Below are positions 11,988-21,778 of a stretch of 64,000 bases of DNA, in pieces. The stretch is from Fulvitalea axinellae (GTDB lineage Bacteria > Bacteroidota > Bacteroidia > Cytophagales > Cyclobacteriaceae), in assembly GCF_036492835.1 (NCBI RefSeq), contig NZ_AP025315.1, forward strand, positions 434,001 through 498,000, in the 5' to 3' direction. The position numbers and the translations under genes are program-made. Numbering within the stretch: the first letter of the stretch is position 1; every line of letters starts with the position of its first letter. Under the pieces are notes generated by a model, which worked only from the letters and a program-made list of their open reading frames with translations, was not told the origin of the DNA and searched no databases.

Positions 11988-13109
11988 ATGGAAGAGTACC
12001 TTTTTGAATACCCAAAACTTAGCGTTTTTGTAGGCTTGATAGTCATTAACGGGTTGGGCAAAAAGCTGACGGGAAGAAGAAACGGCCCTGTTTACAGTCT
12101 ATTTCTATTGATTATGGGCACTGTATTCGGGTCTTGTTCAACGTTGGGCGAACGGGTTAAGAAGAGTAACAATAATTTTTATTACAGCGTTGACGGCAAG
12201 GAAATCCGTTACTCCCCTTCGGGAAACTGGTTTGAGTTGGGCAACTCTCCGATGCCTGAGGGACTAGATATTGAAACCTTTGAGGTGCTGGACAATTATT
12301 ATTGGGCCAAAGACAAAAATAGGTTCTATTACAGAGATGTTGTCTTGGACTATCTGGAAATCGACAGGGAAAGTTTTGTGGTTATCGATATTTCGCAAGC
12401 GAAAGACAAGAATAAATACTACGCCATGAACCGTGGAGATTGGTCATATGGCCCGAACCCTATAAAAGTGGTGGTTGGCGCCGACCCTGAAACGTTCGAG
12501 GATGAGCCAGACAGAAGCTTGTGGTCCAAAGACGCATATAATTATTTTTATGAATATCAAAAGGCGAATCTTGATGCCGGCACTTTCAGTGAGCTTACCG
12601 AACAGTTTGTCAGGGATAAAGACCATGTGTACCTTCTCCCCCACTCGACGGTGGAAAAAGACGAAAGTATAAGCTTTGAAAAGCTAGATATAGACCCGGA
12701 AAAGGTGCGTGTTTTTGGTAACGGTTTTATCCGTGACAACGAAAACCTTTATTACTACTGTTATAACTTCCAAAACGAATCTAAAAACCGTCTGATTACC
12801 ATCCCGTTCGAAAAATTAAGCGACGTTAAATTCTTAGACAAGGACTATCTCATAATCAAAGACAAGGTATATTATGACGCTCACCTGATAGAGGAAGCCG
12901 ACGCTGAGACTTTCCGTTCGCTAGAACGTTGGTACAAGGTTGACAAAAACGCTCTGTACATAGGCTTCAAACGCTTTCCGAATGTTGATTTTGAGACGCT
13001 TAAATACGTGGAAAAGACAGAATATATTCAGTATTATCAGGATAAGAATTTCATTTATCACTCAAATGGGGAAACTGAACCGGTAGAGGGCGAAGTAGTC
13101 GAGAAGTGA
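11988..13109 (+). CDS. DKNYY-family protein, probable lipoprotein
   Basis: Up to 373 aa. It contains the repeated signature of the DKNYY family: AKDKNRFYYRD, AKDKNKYYAM, VRDKDHVYLLP, DNENLYYYC, IKDKVYYD, DKNALYIG and DKNFIYH, spaced about 40-50 residues apart over residues 90-360. Function is unknown. The start is uncertain. Residues 24-50 (KKLTGRR, a hydrophobic stretch, then VFGSC) look like a lipoprotein signal whose natural beginning would be a TTG codon at 12054 rather than the ATG at 11988. A truncated in-frame copy of residues 194-241 plus the gene's 3' flank lies at 26.6 kb, so this gene has been duplicated and one copy decayed. Confidence 0.8.
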   Translation: MEEYLFEYPKLSVFVGLIVINGLGKKLTGRRNGPVYSLFLLIMGTVFGSCSTLGERVKKSNNNFYYSVDGKEIRYSPSGNWFELGNSPMPEGLDIETFEVLDNYYWAKDKNRFYYRDVVLDYLEIDRESFVVIDISQAKDKNKYYAMNRGDWSYGPNPIKVVVGADPETFEDEPDRSLWSKDAYNYFYEYQKANLDAGTFSELTEQFVRDKDHVYLLPHSTVEKDESISFEKLDIDPEKVRVFGNGFIRDNENLYYYCYNFQNESKNRLITIPFEKLSDVKFLDKDYLIIKDKVYYDAHLIEEADAETFRSLERWYKVDKNALYIGFKRFPNVDFETLKYVEKTEYIQYYQDKNFIYHSNGETEPVEGEVVEK

Positions 13110-13218
13110 TACTTTCACCAAAAGAAATATAGGGTATTAGAAGTGCGTTTAGGAATAATTCTTCTGTTAGGGTTTCTGGATGCGAAAACGTTTATTGGTA
13201 TTATACTGGTCTAAAGAG

Positions 13219-13250
13219 GTGCCCGTGAAAAAGTTTCACGGGCACTTTTT
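13219..13250 (+). terminator. terminator after the DKNYY gene
   Basis: A perfect 12-bp stem (GTGCCCGTGAAA/TTTCACGGGCAC) with a 3-base loop is followed by five T. It lies between convergent genes and may also stop the SusD transcript from the other side. Confidence 0.85.
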
Positions 13251-13272
13251 GTGTGGTCGAATAATTAATTAC

Positions 13273-14895
13273 CTATTCCCACTCAGGGTTTTGCTCTAAA
13301 TTTGGAGCTAGGTCACGCTCCTGTTCCGGGATTGGGAAGATGTAATGTTTGCTTTCGTCGAAAGCCCTGGTCTCCAAAACCGGCGCACCAGATAATTTTA
13401 CCGATTTTTTGGTGATTTTGAGTCCTTTAGGTTGGTACCCGTCATTTAAATGCATTAATCTCCACCTTCTGAAATTGAAATACATCCAACCTTCAAAAGG
13501 TAATTCCCGCATATACTCGTCCTGAATTTGTTCCATGGTTAGGCTTCCCGCCATATATTTAGGCAAGAGGTCTGAGGCTCTATATCTTACCACATTAATG
13601 GTGGCATCCAAGATGTCTTGGGGAACATTAGCCGCTCCGCCACGTTGTTCAGCTTCGGCCTCTGCCCGCATTAGTAGTACGTCGGCATAGCGTAATATGA
13701 TCCAGTTGAGAGGAGAGTCATTGCTGGAAGCGGTTTCGTTTTTTCCCTCAATGACGTACTTCCGCATGTTCATGCCCGTAGCCGCCAATGTATATTTCTG
13801 CATCTGGTAAGGGTATAGTACATCATTGTTCTCTCGATCGGTAAAATAGGCGCCGGGCCTTAGGAAATTAGCGTCGAGTCGAGGATCCTTCCCTTCAAAA
13901 TAGTCGTAAACCTCTTTGGAAATCCTATTGTCTTCTATAATGTATTCGGGTTCAGGGTCTATTACTTCATATTTGTCAAGTAACCACCTCGTAGGCTGTA
14001 TCCACGAGAAACCATTCGCTTGAGAACTGGCGTTGGAAAAGGCTTTCTGGAATTTAGCGCCCGGTTCAGCATCGTTTTGCGAAACGTATTGGATATCGAA
14101 GATCACTTCAGAGTTATTCTCGTTTTCCAATTTAAATATATCGGCGTAATTGTCTTGTAAAGTATACCCTAAGCCCATTACGGCCGTGGTTTGCTCAATT
14201 GCTGTTTGCCAGTCTTTTTCTAACATCGCTACCTTGGCGCGCATAGTACGGGCGGCGCCTTCCGTAGCCCGGCCTATTTCGGTAGGAACTGCGGGAAGGT
14301 TTGCGATGGCATAATCAAAATCAGCTATTACAAAAGCCATAACTTCCTCTCGGCTACTTCTTACGGCGAGTTGATCCTCGATCTTCGGAACGCTTTCGAA
14401 CAATGGAACTCCACCGTACAAATCGACCAGGTGGAAATAAAACATTCCGCGCAGGTATCTGGCTTCTGCCGTGTAGCGTTGCTTTCGACTTTGATCGTTT
14501 TCGCTTATTGCCTCGATATCGTCGATGTGCGTAAGGAAATCGTTGGCCCGTACAATGCCTCTGTATGAGTTTGTCCAAAGGGCATTCACCGCTCCGTTTC
14601 TTCCGTCATGGTCGCCGCGGGCTATTTCTCGGAATTTGGCTGAATTAGCGGGCCTGTTATAACCGATGGGAGTTATCATATCAAAATAGGCCATAGCGGA
14701 CCACCCCATACTGGTATTGCTAACCTGCAAGACATCGTAAACAGATGTAAGGCCGGCTTCAGCGTCATTTAGGTCTTTCCAAAAGGAGGCTTCCGAGAGC
14801 TTATTATAGGGTTGTTTATCAAGGAACGAGTCACTACAAGCGGAAAACATAACCGCTAAGTACAGAACGAGGGTTGGTTTTATAATTTTTCCCAT
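13273..14895 (-). CDS. SusD/RagB-family glycan-binding lipoprotein (locus 1)
   Basis: 540-aa surface lipoprotein that captures oligosaccharides over its SusC partner. The signal ends in MFSAC, followed by the family-typical SDSFLDKQPYNKLSEASFW. The TPR-containing body includes the usual RAEARYLRGMFYFHLVDLYGGVPLF segment (shown here in its own form) at residues 140-170, and the C-terminus has the family ending around HYIFPIPEQERDLAPN. It starts 15 bases after the SusC stop, so the two are translated from one message. Confidence 0.97.
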   Translation of the reverse strand: MGKIIKPTLVLYLAVMFSACSDSFLDKQPYNKLSEASFWKDLNDAEAGLTSVYDVLQVSNTSMGWSAMAYFDMITPIGYNRPANSAKFREIARGDHDGRNGAVNALWTNSYRGIVRANDFLTHIDDIEAISENDQSRKQRYTAEARYLRGMFYFHLVDLYGGVPLFESVPKIEDQLAVRSSREEVMAFVIADFDYAIANLPAVPTEIGRATEGAARTMRAKVAMLEKDWQTAIEQTTAVMGLGYTLQDNYADIFKLENENNSEVIFDIQYVSQNDAEPGAKFQKAFSNASSQANGFSWIQPTRWLLDKYEVIDPEPEYIIEDNRISKEVYDYFEGKDPRLDANFLRPGAYFTDRENNDVLYPYQMQKYTLAATGMNMRKYVIEGKNETASSNDSPLNWIILRYADVLLMRAEAEAEQRGGAANVPQDILDATINVVRYRASDLLPKYMAGSLTMEQIQDEYMRELPFEGWMYFNFRRWRLMHLNDGYQPKGLKITKKSVKLSGAPVLETRAFDESKHYIFPIPEQERDLAPNLEQNPEWE

Positions 14896-14910
14896 ATCAA
14901 ATAGCGATTG

Positions 14911-17900
14911 TTAGAATTGAACATTCAAGCCGATAATAAAAGTGCTTACGTTAGGAACAGAGGTGGAACTTCGTGTCTCAGGGTCCAAGCCGAGTTCGGA
15001 AAAATAGTCGGAGACAGTGAAGAGGTTATCCGCGCTTAGGTATAAGCGAGTATTGTTGATCCCTAGGCGTTGAGTGACAGTTTTCGGTAGTTTGTAGCCC
15101 AGCTGAACGTTTTTGACTCTTAAATAGGACATATCCCGAATCCAAAAAGTGGAACTATATTCGTTCATTCCATTAGACTCATCAAATAAGCGGGGCCACT
15201 GCCCTTCAGGGTTCTCTGTTTTGTCATAAGCATCTAACCACATACTATGAAGAGCTCCCCTTCCGATATTGACAAACGGCTTGTTACCACCTCCCAACCA
15301 AGTTCCTTCCACATCGGAGACCCCTTGGATCAGCATCGAAAAATCAAAATTCTTATACCGTAAAGATAAATTTGCTCCGTAATTATAAGTCGGAGCACTT
15401 TTACCGGCTATGATCCTGTCATCTCCGTCTATTATACCGTTACCCGCGTCGGGAATACCGTCACCGTCAGTGTCTTCCGTGATTTGGTCTTTGTATTCTA
15501 TATCACCCAAATCGGTAAACGGGCGATGAGTAGCGGCATTGTCTAGTTGCTCTTGGCTACGGAATATCCCCACCGATTCGTAGATGTAATACGAGCTTGA
15601 GTTCTCCCCAACTTGAAGCGCTCCTTTCTGAACGTGTTCGGAGAGTTTGGTGACTTCATTTTTAATCCAAGTCAGGTTACCGCCTAAGCTATATTCCAAG
15701 TCGCCCACTTTTCCTGAATAGGACAGAGAGAATTCCAAACCTTCATTAACAAGCTCCGCCAAATTGATTACCGGATCTCCTTTAGCCCCCAAAAAATTAG
15801 GCAGAGGAAGACTTCGTAATATGCCTGTCGTATTTTTGTGGAAATATTCGGCTGACAAGTCCAAAGTTTTGAATAGCCGTGTTTCCATCGCCACGGAACT
15901 TATCTCTGTGGTTTCCCACTGGATGTCAGGGTCCATAAACTGGGTTGAGGCGTAGCCCGGGTAGATTTGCTCTCCGAAAGTGTAATTTTTATTAATACTA
16001 TAGGTATCTTGATAAGGGTAACTACCGATTCTGTCATTGCCTAAACGCCCCCATGACGCCCGGAGCTTTAGGTTGTCCAAAGCCTTCCATCCACTTAAGA
16101 AATTTTCCTCACTGATACGCCAACCTGCGGATACCGACGGGAATGTCGCGTCACGGTTATGCTCGGCAAAACGAGATGATTTATCTAAACGAAGGTTACC
16201 TTCAACCAGATACCGGCCTTTGTAATCGTAATTAAGCCGTCCGAAGAAGGACTCCATAGAGTTGTCGGTGATACCCCCATTTACGCTTGGGTCCACTGAT
16301 CCCGCGTCCAAGACATAAATCTCATTGCTTGGAAACCCTTTCAGGCTCCCGCCAATATCATCAAACCGGTATTGTTCCGCTTGATGGCCCAGCATGGCTT
16401 TAATGTTATGCCCCTCAATACTCCTTTTATAAGTTGCGGTCTCGAAATTAACCAAACGGTAGCTTTGCGAATGTTGAGTGCTGGCCTCTCGCAAGTCGTT
16501 CTTAGGGTGACTCAGCACGTCTTCCCTATAGTTTTTCTCGAAATAACGTTTCGAAAAAGAGCGATATAGAGAGTTATTGTAATTTAAGGCCACTTTCGCC
16601 TCCAATGTAAGTCCCTTGATAGGTTTGAGCCGGACAAATACATCCGAAACGATTCTTTGTCTTCTGCTGTTTCTGAATTCGTTTTCCGCTTCCGCCAATA
16701 TGTTCCTTACCCCTCCCAAACTTGAGTGCTGGCCACCAGCCCAATATCCGTCGGGGCCTTTGACGCTGCTAACACCAGGGGCTGAATTTTCAAGACGAAG
16801 CCCTCCTCCATAAATGTTGGGAGTCAGGTCTTTCCAAACCAATGATAGGTTACCGCCCACGCTTAAGATTTGATTCAAATCCGTCTCAACATTTGTCCTG
16901 ATCGAATACCTGTCTTGTTCGTTTCCTTCCAAAAGCCCCTGCTGATTCAAATATGATAGTGACATACGGTAACGTGTTGATGCCGATCCGCCACTGAAAG
17001 AGAAATTATGGTTTTGGATAAAGGCCGATCCGCCGACCTGCTCATCATACCAATCCGTATTTGGGTGGGTAAGCGGGTTGTCGCTATCGCGCCATTCTTG
17101 AATGTCTTCGACCGGGAACATTTCCTGATTATAAAACGTATTCGCCTTTTCCATCCATACAGCGAAGTCACTAACATAATCCGGGGCGGTGAAGCTCTTT
17201 TGCCAACCTGCGTACGCATTGTATTTCATCTTCATTCTTCCGGTTTTACCCCTCTTGGTAGTGACCAGAATAACACCCGCGGCGGCCTTTGCCCCATAAA
17301 TCGCCGCCGAAGAAGCGTCTTTAAGAATAGCAATAGAAGCGATGTCATTTGGGTCGATATCACTCATCGAGGTTTCCAAACCATCCACAATAATCAGAGG
17401 GGTGTTTATACCGCTTAAGGTTGTGTTTCCCCTAACCCGTATAGATATCGATTCATCACCAACACTGCCCCCTTTGGCGGTACTGACGTTTAGGCCCGGA
17501 GCCAATCCAGATAATGCGCTGGCGACATTCGGAACCGCCCTGGAGTCAACCTTTTCCAAATTGACACTGGCTACGGACCCTGTGAGATTCACTTTCTTTT
17601 GTTCTCCATATCCGACTACCACCACGGTTTCCAATTCGGCGAGATCCTCTTCCAATATAATGTCTATACGCTGGCGGTTACCGATGATTGTCTCTTGGGT
17701 TTTATGCCCTACAAACGAAATGACTAAGATGTCATCCGTGTTAGTCTTTAACGTAAAATTACCGTTGACATCGGTTACGGTACCTTGTGTCGTGCCTTTT
17801 ATCATTATATTGACTCCGGGGATTCCGTCTCCTTGCGCATTTTTCACAGTGCCTGATAACGTTGTCTTTTCCTGCTGAAGGGCCGGAGAAACAAGTTTAG

Positions 17901-18243
17901 GTTTTATGCGCTGTCTTTTTATGATAATACTCCCCTTGTGCAATTCGTATATCAGTTCCGAATCTTTCAAAGCTTTCTGTAACGCTTCCGAGAGCGCAAA
18001 AGAACCTTGGATAGATACTGATGTTGTTGATTTTACATCTCCATCACTAAAGAAGATTTTCATGTTTGATTGCTTGGCGATTTCATTCAGGACAACCTTT
18101 AGCGTTTCATTTTTGAAATGAAGCGTTACCGTATTGTCCGAGTCGGCATGTAGCGGTGTCAATGACAGTGACAAAAACAACATTGACAATAGTATTCGTA
18201 GCTTTCGTATGTCTACGAAAGCTTTTTTGTAAAAATCATTCAT
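14911..18243 (-). CDS. SusC-type TonB-dependent transporter with STN signalling domain (locus 1)
   Basis: 1110-aa outer-membrane porin that imports oligosaccharides with energy from TonB. After a signal peptide comes an STN (secretin/TonB N-terminal) domain at about residues 45-105 (LKVVLNEIAKQSNMKIFFSD), then a carboxypeptidase-like CNA-B domain at 125-200, the SusC box VVVVGYGEQKKVNLTGSV, the plug domain and a 22-strand barrel. The STN domain is what touches a FecR-type anti-sigma factor, and FecR and an ECF sigma factor are encoded just upstream, so this transporter probably signals its own substrate. It lies downstream of PNGase F, which suggests that released N-glycans are the cargo (inference). 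Confidence 0.97.
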   Translation of the reverse strand: MNDFYKKAFVDIRKLRILLSMLFLSLSLTPLHADSDNTVTLHFKNETLKVVLNEIAKQSNMKIFFSDGDVKSTTSVSIQGSFALSEALQKALKDSELIYELHKGSIIIKRQRIKPKLVSPALQQEKTTLSGTVKNAQGDGIPGVNIMIKGTTQGTVTDVNGNFTLKTNTDDILVISFVGHKTQETIIGNRQRIDIILEEDLAELETVVVVGYGEQKKVNLTGSVASVNLEKVDSRAVPNVASALSGLAPGLNVSTAKGGSVGDESISIRVRGNTTLSGINTPLIIVDGLETSMSDIDPNDIASIAILKDASSAAIYGAKAAAGVILVTTKRGKTGRMKMKYNAYAGWQKSFTAPDYVSDFAVWMEKANTFYNQEMFPVEDIQEWRDSDNPLTHPNTDWYDEQVGGSAFIQNHNFSFSGGSASTRYRMSLSYLNQQGLLEGNEQDRYSIRTNVETDLNQILSVGGNLSLVWKDLTPNIYGGGLRLENSAPGVSSVKGPDGYWAGGQHSSLGGVRNILAEAENEFRNSRRQRIVSDVFVRLKPIKGLTLEAKVALNYNNSLYRSFSKRYFEKNYREDVLSHPKNDLREASTQHSQSYRLVNFETATYKRSIEGHNIKAMLGHQAEQYRFDDIGGSLKGFPSNEIYVLDAGSVDPSVNGGITDNSMESFFGRLNYDYKGRYLVEGNLRLDKSSRFAEHNRDATFPSVSAGWRISEENFLSGWKALDNLKLRASWGRLGNDRIGSYPYQDTYSINKNYTFGEQIYPGYASTQFMDPDIQWETTEISSVAMETRLFKTLDLSAEYFHKNTTGILRSLPLPNFLGAKGDPVINLAELVNEGLEFSLSYSGKVGDLEYSLGGNLTWIKNEVTKLSEHVQKGALQVGENSSSYYIYESVGIFRSQEQLDNAATHRPFTDLGDIEYKDQITEDTDGDGIPDAGNGIIDGDDRIIAGKSAPTYNYGANLSLRYKNFDFSMLIQGVSDVEGTWLGGGNKPFVNIGRGALHSMWLDAYDKTENPEGQWPRLFDESNGMNEYSSTFWIRDMSYLRVKNVQLGYKLPKTVTQRLGINNTRLYLSADNLFTVSDYFSELGLDPETRSSTSVPNVSTFIIGLNVQF

Positions 18244-18292
18244 ATCTTTATTGTGAATTTTAAAAATTGTTGTGAATCAACAGAATTCATGA

Positions 18293-18312
18293 GGGCGGTT
18301 GTGGGACCGCCC
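18293..18312. promoter_or_regulatory. hairpin in the PNGase F-SusC intergenic leader
   Basis: GGGCGGT/ACCGCCC, a 7-bp GC stem with a 6-base loop, sits 50 bases before the SusC start. No T-tract follows on the minus strand, so it is more likely a leader or processing structure than a terminator. Confidence 0.4.
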
Positions 18313-18454
18313 TTTCTAATGTTTATGTTTTTTGCATAGCCCTCCTTTCCATTAAGGTGTATCTTTTTTTCTCTACGTTTTCTCCGCAAATTCCCAAGGT
18401 GAAAATCATCATTGACACAAAAGCCTATCTTTAAGCGGGATAGTGCGTTTTGGG

Positions 18455-19831
18455 CTATTCTGTCTCACCTTGGATATAAGCGGAGACTGATATGGACCCT
18501 TGATTATCCACAAACTGAGCGCTAGGAATTTCTATTTTAAGGACGTGATTACCGGCCGAAACTGTTCCCAAGTCGAATTCCCTTATCGGGATGATATCGC
18601 CCGGGCACCAGTTGCTGAAAGAAGCCCATTCTTCGTCTGTTCTCGGGCTTGGTCCATAAATACCGTTACCTTGTGTATTTACGACCCTGAAGGGTTCGCA
18701 TGACACGCCGCCCGGAATAAATGAAGCCACAGAACTACCATCAAAGGACAAAAAGTGTTCTCGTCTATTATATTCTTCTCCCCCTTGATTCGCTCCGTGA
18801 CTTGAAGTGATAAAGTATAGTTTCGCGTTTTGTATATCTTTTTCCGTATTAATAGAAAAAGTTTTGACCGCTTCTCCCAATACATCCGTATTGGAATCTT
18901 TATAACTTTTTATCCCAAACTTTTTGGCTAATAAATGAAAAGTCTGCGCAGTGTGCTCATACTCGCTTTTTGGGGATACGAAGTCTATAGAAGCGATAAA
19001 AGTCTCTTTACGGCCCTCGCAACCGGGCACCTGTTTTTGTCCCGTTGAGGTGAGCCCGTTTAAGTCCATGCTGATGTAGAAATCATATTTCTCTTTTAAG
19101 CTGGTGTCTTTTAATAGTTTCAGCACATTGTCAATCTCGAATGAGTAATCAACGTGGTCTGGACTTATGTTACGGTTCATAAATGGCGTTATGAACCGCG
19201 CTATTTCGATCTCTATCTTGTTCTCGTTATCGACATAGTCCTCGCCTGTAGGCACGAATACCAGTTGAATATGACCCTTCCTATCATAGTTGTCGCAGGC
19301 CGCCCAGACGGTAACATTGAGTCTCAACTTTCCGTGGAGTTGGGCTATCATGTCGTTTGTTATTTTTCTGGCGTGCGTCGTATTCGAAATCTTCAAGATA
19401 TTTTCCGGCACAGGCAGTACGTCTGTGGCTTTTCTTGTATAGTGAGTTATCCGGTCAAAAAGGTTAACGATAGTAGCTTTTGGGGCTACGTTTACTTGTA
19501 TAGTATTGCTAGTGTACAACTCATCATTATGTTTATATTGAGCGACAACACTGTATTCACCGGGTTCTTCAGGCGAAAAGACATTACCCTCTATCAAAGT
19601 GTTTCCAATGTATATTTTACTTATGGAAGTAATATCCTCATCCAAATTATTCAAGACTGTAAAAACAAACTCTTCGCCCACGGGAAGTGTATTTTCATTT
19701 GATGAAATGAATATGGCTTCGATCGGGTTTACGTCCGAATCGCCGTCATTGTCCCTACAGCCCGTAACAAAAATGAGCAGAGCGGACAATTGCATCAGAT
19801 ACAGAAAAATTGATCGTAAAGGATTTCTCAT
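18455..19831 (-). CDS. PNGase F-like peptide-N-glycosidase, lipoprotein
   Basis: 458 aa. Expected to cleave the amide bond between Asn and the first GlcNAc, releasing intact N-glycans from glycoproteins. A lipoprotein signal (LLIFVTGC) is followed by an Ig-like segment (residues 40-110), then the two eight-stranded domains of PNGase F. Hallmarks seen are LNVTVWAACDNYDRKGHIQLVF in the first domain (given here as family-typical text), YFITSSHGANQGGEEYNRRE, and the highly conserved NWCPGD near residue 406. It lies between FecR and SusC, 70 bases after FecR. The catalytic Asp/Glu assignment needs an alignment. Attachment to the cell surface would release glycans right at the importer. Confidence 0.88.
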   Translation of the reverse strand: MRNPLRSIFLYLMQLSALLIFVTGCRDNDGDSDVNPIEAIFISSNENTLPVGEEFVFTVLNNLDEDITSISKIYIGNTLIEGNVFSPEEPGEYSVVAQYKHNDELYTSNTIQVNVAPKATIVNLFDRITHYTRKATDVLPVPENILKISNTTHARKITNDMIAQLHGKLRLNVTVWAACDNYDRKGHIQLVFVPTGEDYVDNENKIEIEIARFITPFMNRNISPDHVDYSFEIDNVLKLLKDTSLKEKYDFYISMDLNGLTSTGQKQVPGCEGRKETFIASIDFVSPKSEYEHTAQTFHLLAKKFGIKSYKDSNTDVLGEAVKTFSINTEKDIQNAKLYFITSSHGANQGGEEYNRREHFLSFDGSSVASFIPGGVSCEPFRVVNTQGNGIYGPSPRTDEEWASFSNWCPGDIIPIREFDLGTVSAGNHVLKIEIPSAQFVDNQGSISVSAYIQGETE

Positions 19832-19901
19832 AGTGTGTGTTGAAGTTAATGAGATGTATAAAAACTGGGAGCTTTAGTAACAGAAGGGCGCTCCATTTGT
19901 A

Positions 19902-21080
19902 TCAGTCTAGACTATTAGATCCAACTATCACTTTTCCACCAACTTTTTTATAATGCACTCCACAGAGTTTTGACAAAATGACCAAAGCCTCATCAAGGTT
20001 TTCTTTATCAAAAGTTCCGTTAAAGGTATTATTCCCTATTTCACCCGTCCGATCAATTATGTCCACTCCATACCAACGACTTATACGGGGCAGAATTTCG
20101 TTAAGAGGCATAGACTTAAAGACTAAACGCCCCTCCTTCCATGCGGTGAATGTATCTGTGTTCACGTCCTTTACCTTAAATCTCTTGCTAACGGTATTAT
20201 AAATAAAGGCTTGACCGGGCTTTAGCTTGGAAGCTTTCGTCAAATCGAAACCGAAAGAATTTCGGGGCGCTATAGCTACGCTACCCTCAACTAAAACCGC
20301 CCTATGTTTTTTCTCATTGGAGTAAGAGCTGAAATTAAAAGCGGTGCCAAGTACCCGGACCCTGATCCGTTGAGCATTCAAGTAAAACGGTTTATGTATT
20401 CTTTTTGAGATTTCACAATAGATTTCCCCGTTGATCAGCTCAATATTTCTTTCGTTGCCTTTAAACACGACCGGGTAACGAACCTCGGTTCCCGAATTAA
20501 GATATATCAGGCTACCGTCGGAAAGCTGAAGGGAAAAGCGTTTGCCTTTAGGAACCCTTATTGTGTTGAATTCCTCTTTTAAACTTTGAAATCCTTGCGC
20601 CTTATAGCTTACTTTCTTTTTGTCCGTAATCCGAACAAAGCCATTCCTCACATCATTTTTTATATTTTCTTCCCCAAGTAGGATAACACTACCGTCCGAA
20701 AGAGTGAGGCTAATTTTATCAGGTGTAGGGTTGTTATGGGAAGGTCCCCCTTTATCACTATGATTAGCGAAAAATAAAAGGCTGGATATAGCCAGTAACA
20801 CCAGCGAAGCCGCAACACTTGAAATCCATAGTTTCTTGGTTCGGTTAGATTGTTTAATCTTTATTTCGACCATCAGCTTCCGTAACGCTCTATCCGTAGA
20901 TGGCGGAGGAGGGCACATCTGAGATTCCAAAATCTCTTTTTTGACCATATCAGCCATAATTTCGCCGTTCTGGTCGTTCGCATTGACCCAAGAGCATAAA
21001 TGATCCCATTCCGAATCACTTAGGCTTTTATCAAAATGGCCTTTAATTAACCGTTTTATATTTTCTTCACTATAATCCAT
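19902..21080 (-). CDS. FecR-family anti-sigma factor
   Basis: 392 aa. Cytoplasmic N-terminal anti-sigma part (residues 1-85, LIKGHFDKSLSDSEWDHLC), one transmembrane helix (about 88-108), the periplasmic FecR domain (RVPKGKRFSLQLSDGSLIYLNSGT region, 165-270) and a C-terminal DUF4974/STN-like domain (MPLNEILPRISRWYGVDI, 318-385). It receives the signal from the STN domain of the SusC encoded downstream and releases the ECF sigma factor encoded 80 bases upstream. This is the standard trans-envelope switch of Bacteroidota glycan loci. Confidence 0.96.
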   Translation of the reverse strand: MDYSEENIKRLIKGHFDKSLSDSEWDHLCSWVNANDQNGEIMADMVKKEILESQMCPPPPSTDRALRKLMVEIKIKQSNRTKKLWISSVAASLVLLAISSLLFFANHSDKGGPSHNNPTPDKISLTLSDGSVILLGEENIKNDVRNGFVRITDKKKVSYKAQGFQSLKEEFNTIRVPKGKRFSLQLSDGSLIYLNSGTEVRYPVVFKGNERNIELINGEIYCEISKRIHKPFYLNAQRIRVRVLGTAFNFSSYSNEKKHRAVLVEGSVAIAPRNSFGFDLTKASKLKPGQAFIYNTVSKRFKVKDVNTDTFTAWKEGRLVFKSMPLNEILPRISRWYGVDIIDRTGEIGNNTFNGTFDKENLDEALVILSKLCGVHYKKVGGKVIVGSNSLD

Positions 21081-21160
21081 TCTATCCCGTTTGCAGAAGG
21101 ACGGGTAACGAGGCTTTTACCCTTGCTCATTAAGACGATAAATTGAAAAAGAATAACCCG

Positions 21161-21733
21161 CTAATACAGGAGTACTAAAAAAATGACACTTAGATGAAAC
21201 GGCGCCATTTCTTTTTTCAGCTTTTTCAACGCCGACGTCAAATTTCCCTCAACTGTTTTTATCGAAACTCCCATTTTTTCGGCCACTTCCTTTCTCTTCA
21301 TCCCCTGAATTCTGACCATCATAAAGGTCTGTCTCTGCTTGGTCGGAAGTTTTTCAAGAGCTAATCGAAGGTGTTCGTTCAAATCGTTAAAAGCGACTAT
21401 ATCATCCGTTCCCGAATATGACAAAGTAGGCACTTTTCTAGCTATCTGGTTCTGGTGTTTGACTTTAACCTTGTCATGTCGTTTCAAATCCATGAAAGCG
21501 TTAAAGACGGTTTTAATGAGGTAGGGCCTTAGCGAGCGGCAGGCCGGCATAGATTTCCTGTTTTCCCATAATTTTATAAAAGTGTCCTGAACCAAATCCT
21601 CCGCTATCATCTCGTTTTCCGCTAAACGGTAAGCGTACAGGTACAGATCCCTATGATAACGACGAAAGATTACTTCCAAAGCAGAAAGGTCGCCATCGCT
21701 TAATCGATTGATATATAAATCGTCATTATACAT
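21161..21733 (-). CDS. ECF RNA polymerase sigma factor (FecI-like)
   Basis: 190 aa. Region 2 carries AEDLVQDTFIKLWE and region 4 has the HTH RKEVAEKMGVSIKTVEGNLTS. It ends in a short hydrophobic tail (FHLSVIFLVLLY) common in Bacteroidota ECF factors of glycan loci. First gene of the operon; partner of the FecR gene that follows. Probably directs transcription of the PNGase F/SusC/SusD genes when the substrate is sensed. Confidence 0.96.
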   Translation of the reverse strand: MYNDDLYINRLSDGDLSALEVIFRRYHRDLYLYAYRLAENEMIAEDLVQDTFIKLWENRKSMPACRSLRPYLIKTVFNAFMDLKRHDKVKVKHQNQIARKVPTLSYSGTDDIVAFNDLNEHLRLALEKLPTKQRQTFMMVRIQGMKRKEVAEKMGVSIKTVEGNLTSALKKLKKEMAPFHLSVIFLVLLY

Positions 21734-21760
21734 ATTTTTTTACGTTGTTAATAGGTACTT

Positions 21761-21778
21761 GACCTCCGTATTGAGGTC
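21761..21778. promoter_or_regulatory. inverted repeat upstream of the ECF sigma gene
   Basis: GACCTC, six-base spacer, GAGGTC. It could be an operator half-site pair or a leader hairpin. The function is not supported by anything beyond its position. Confidence 0.3.
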
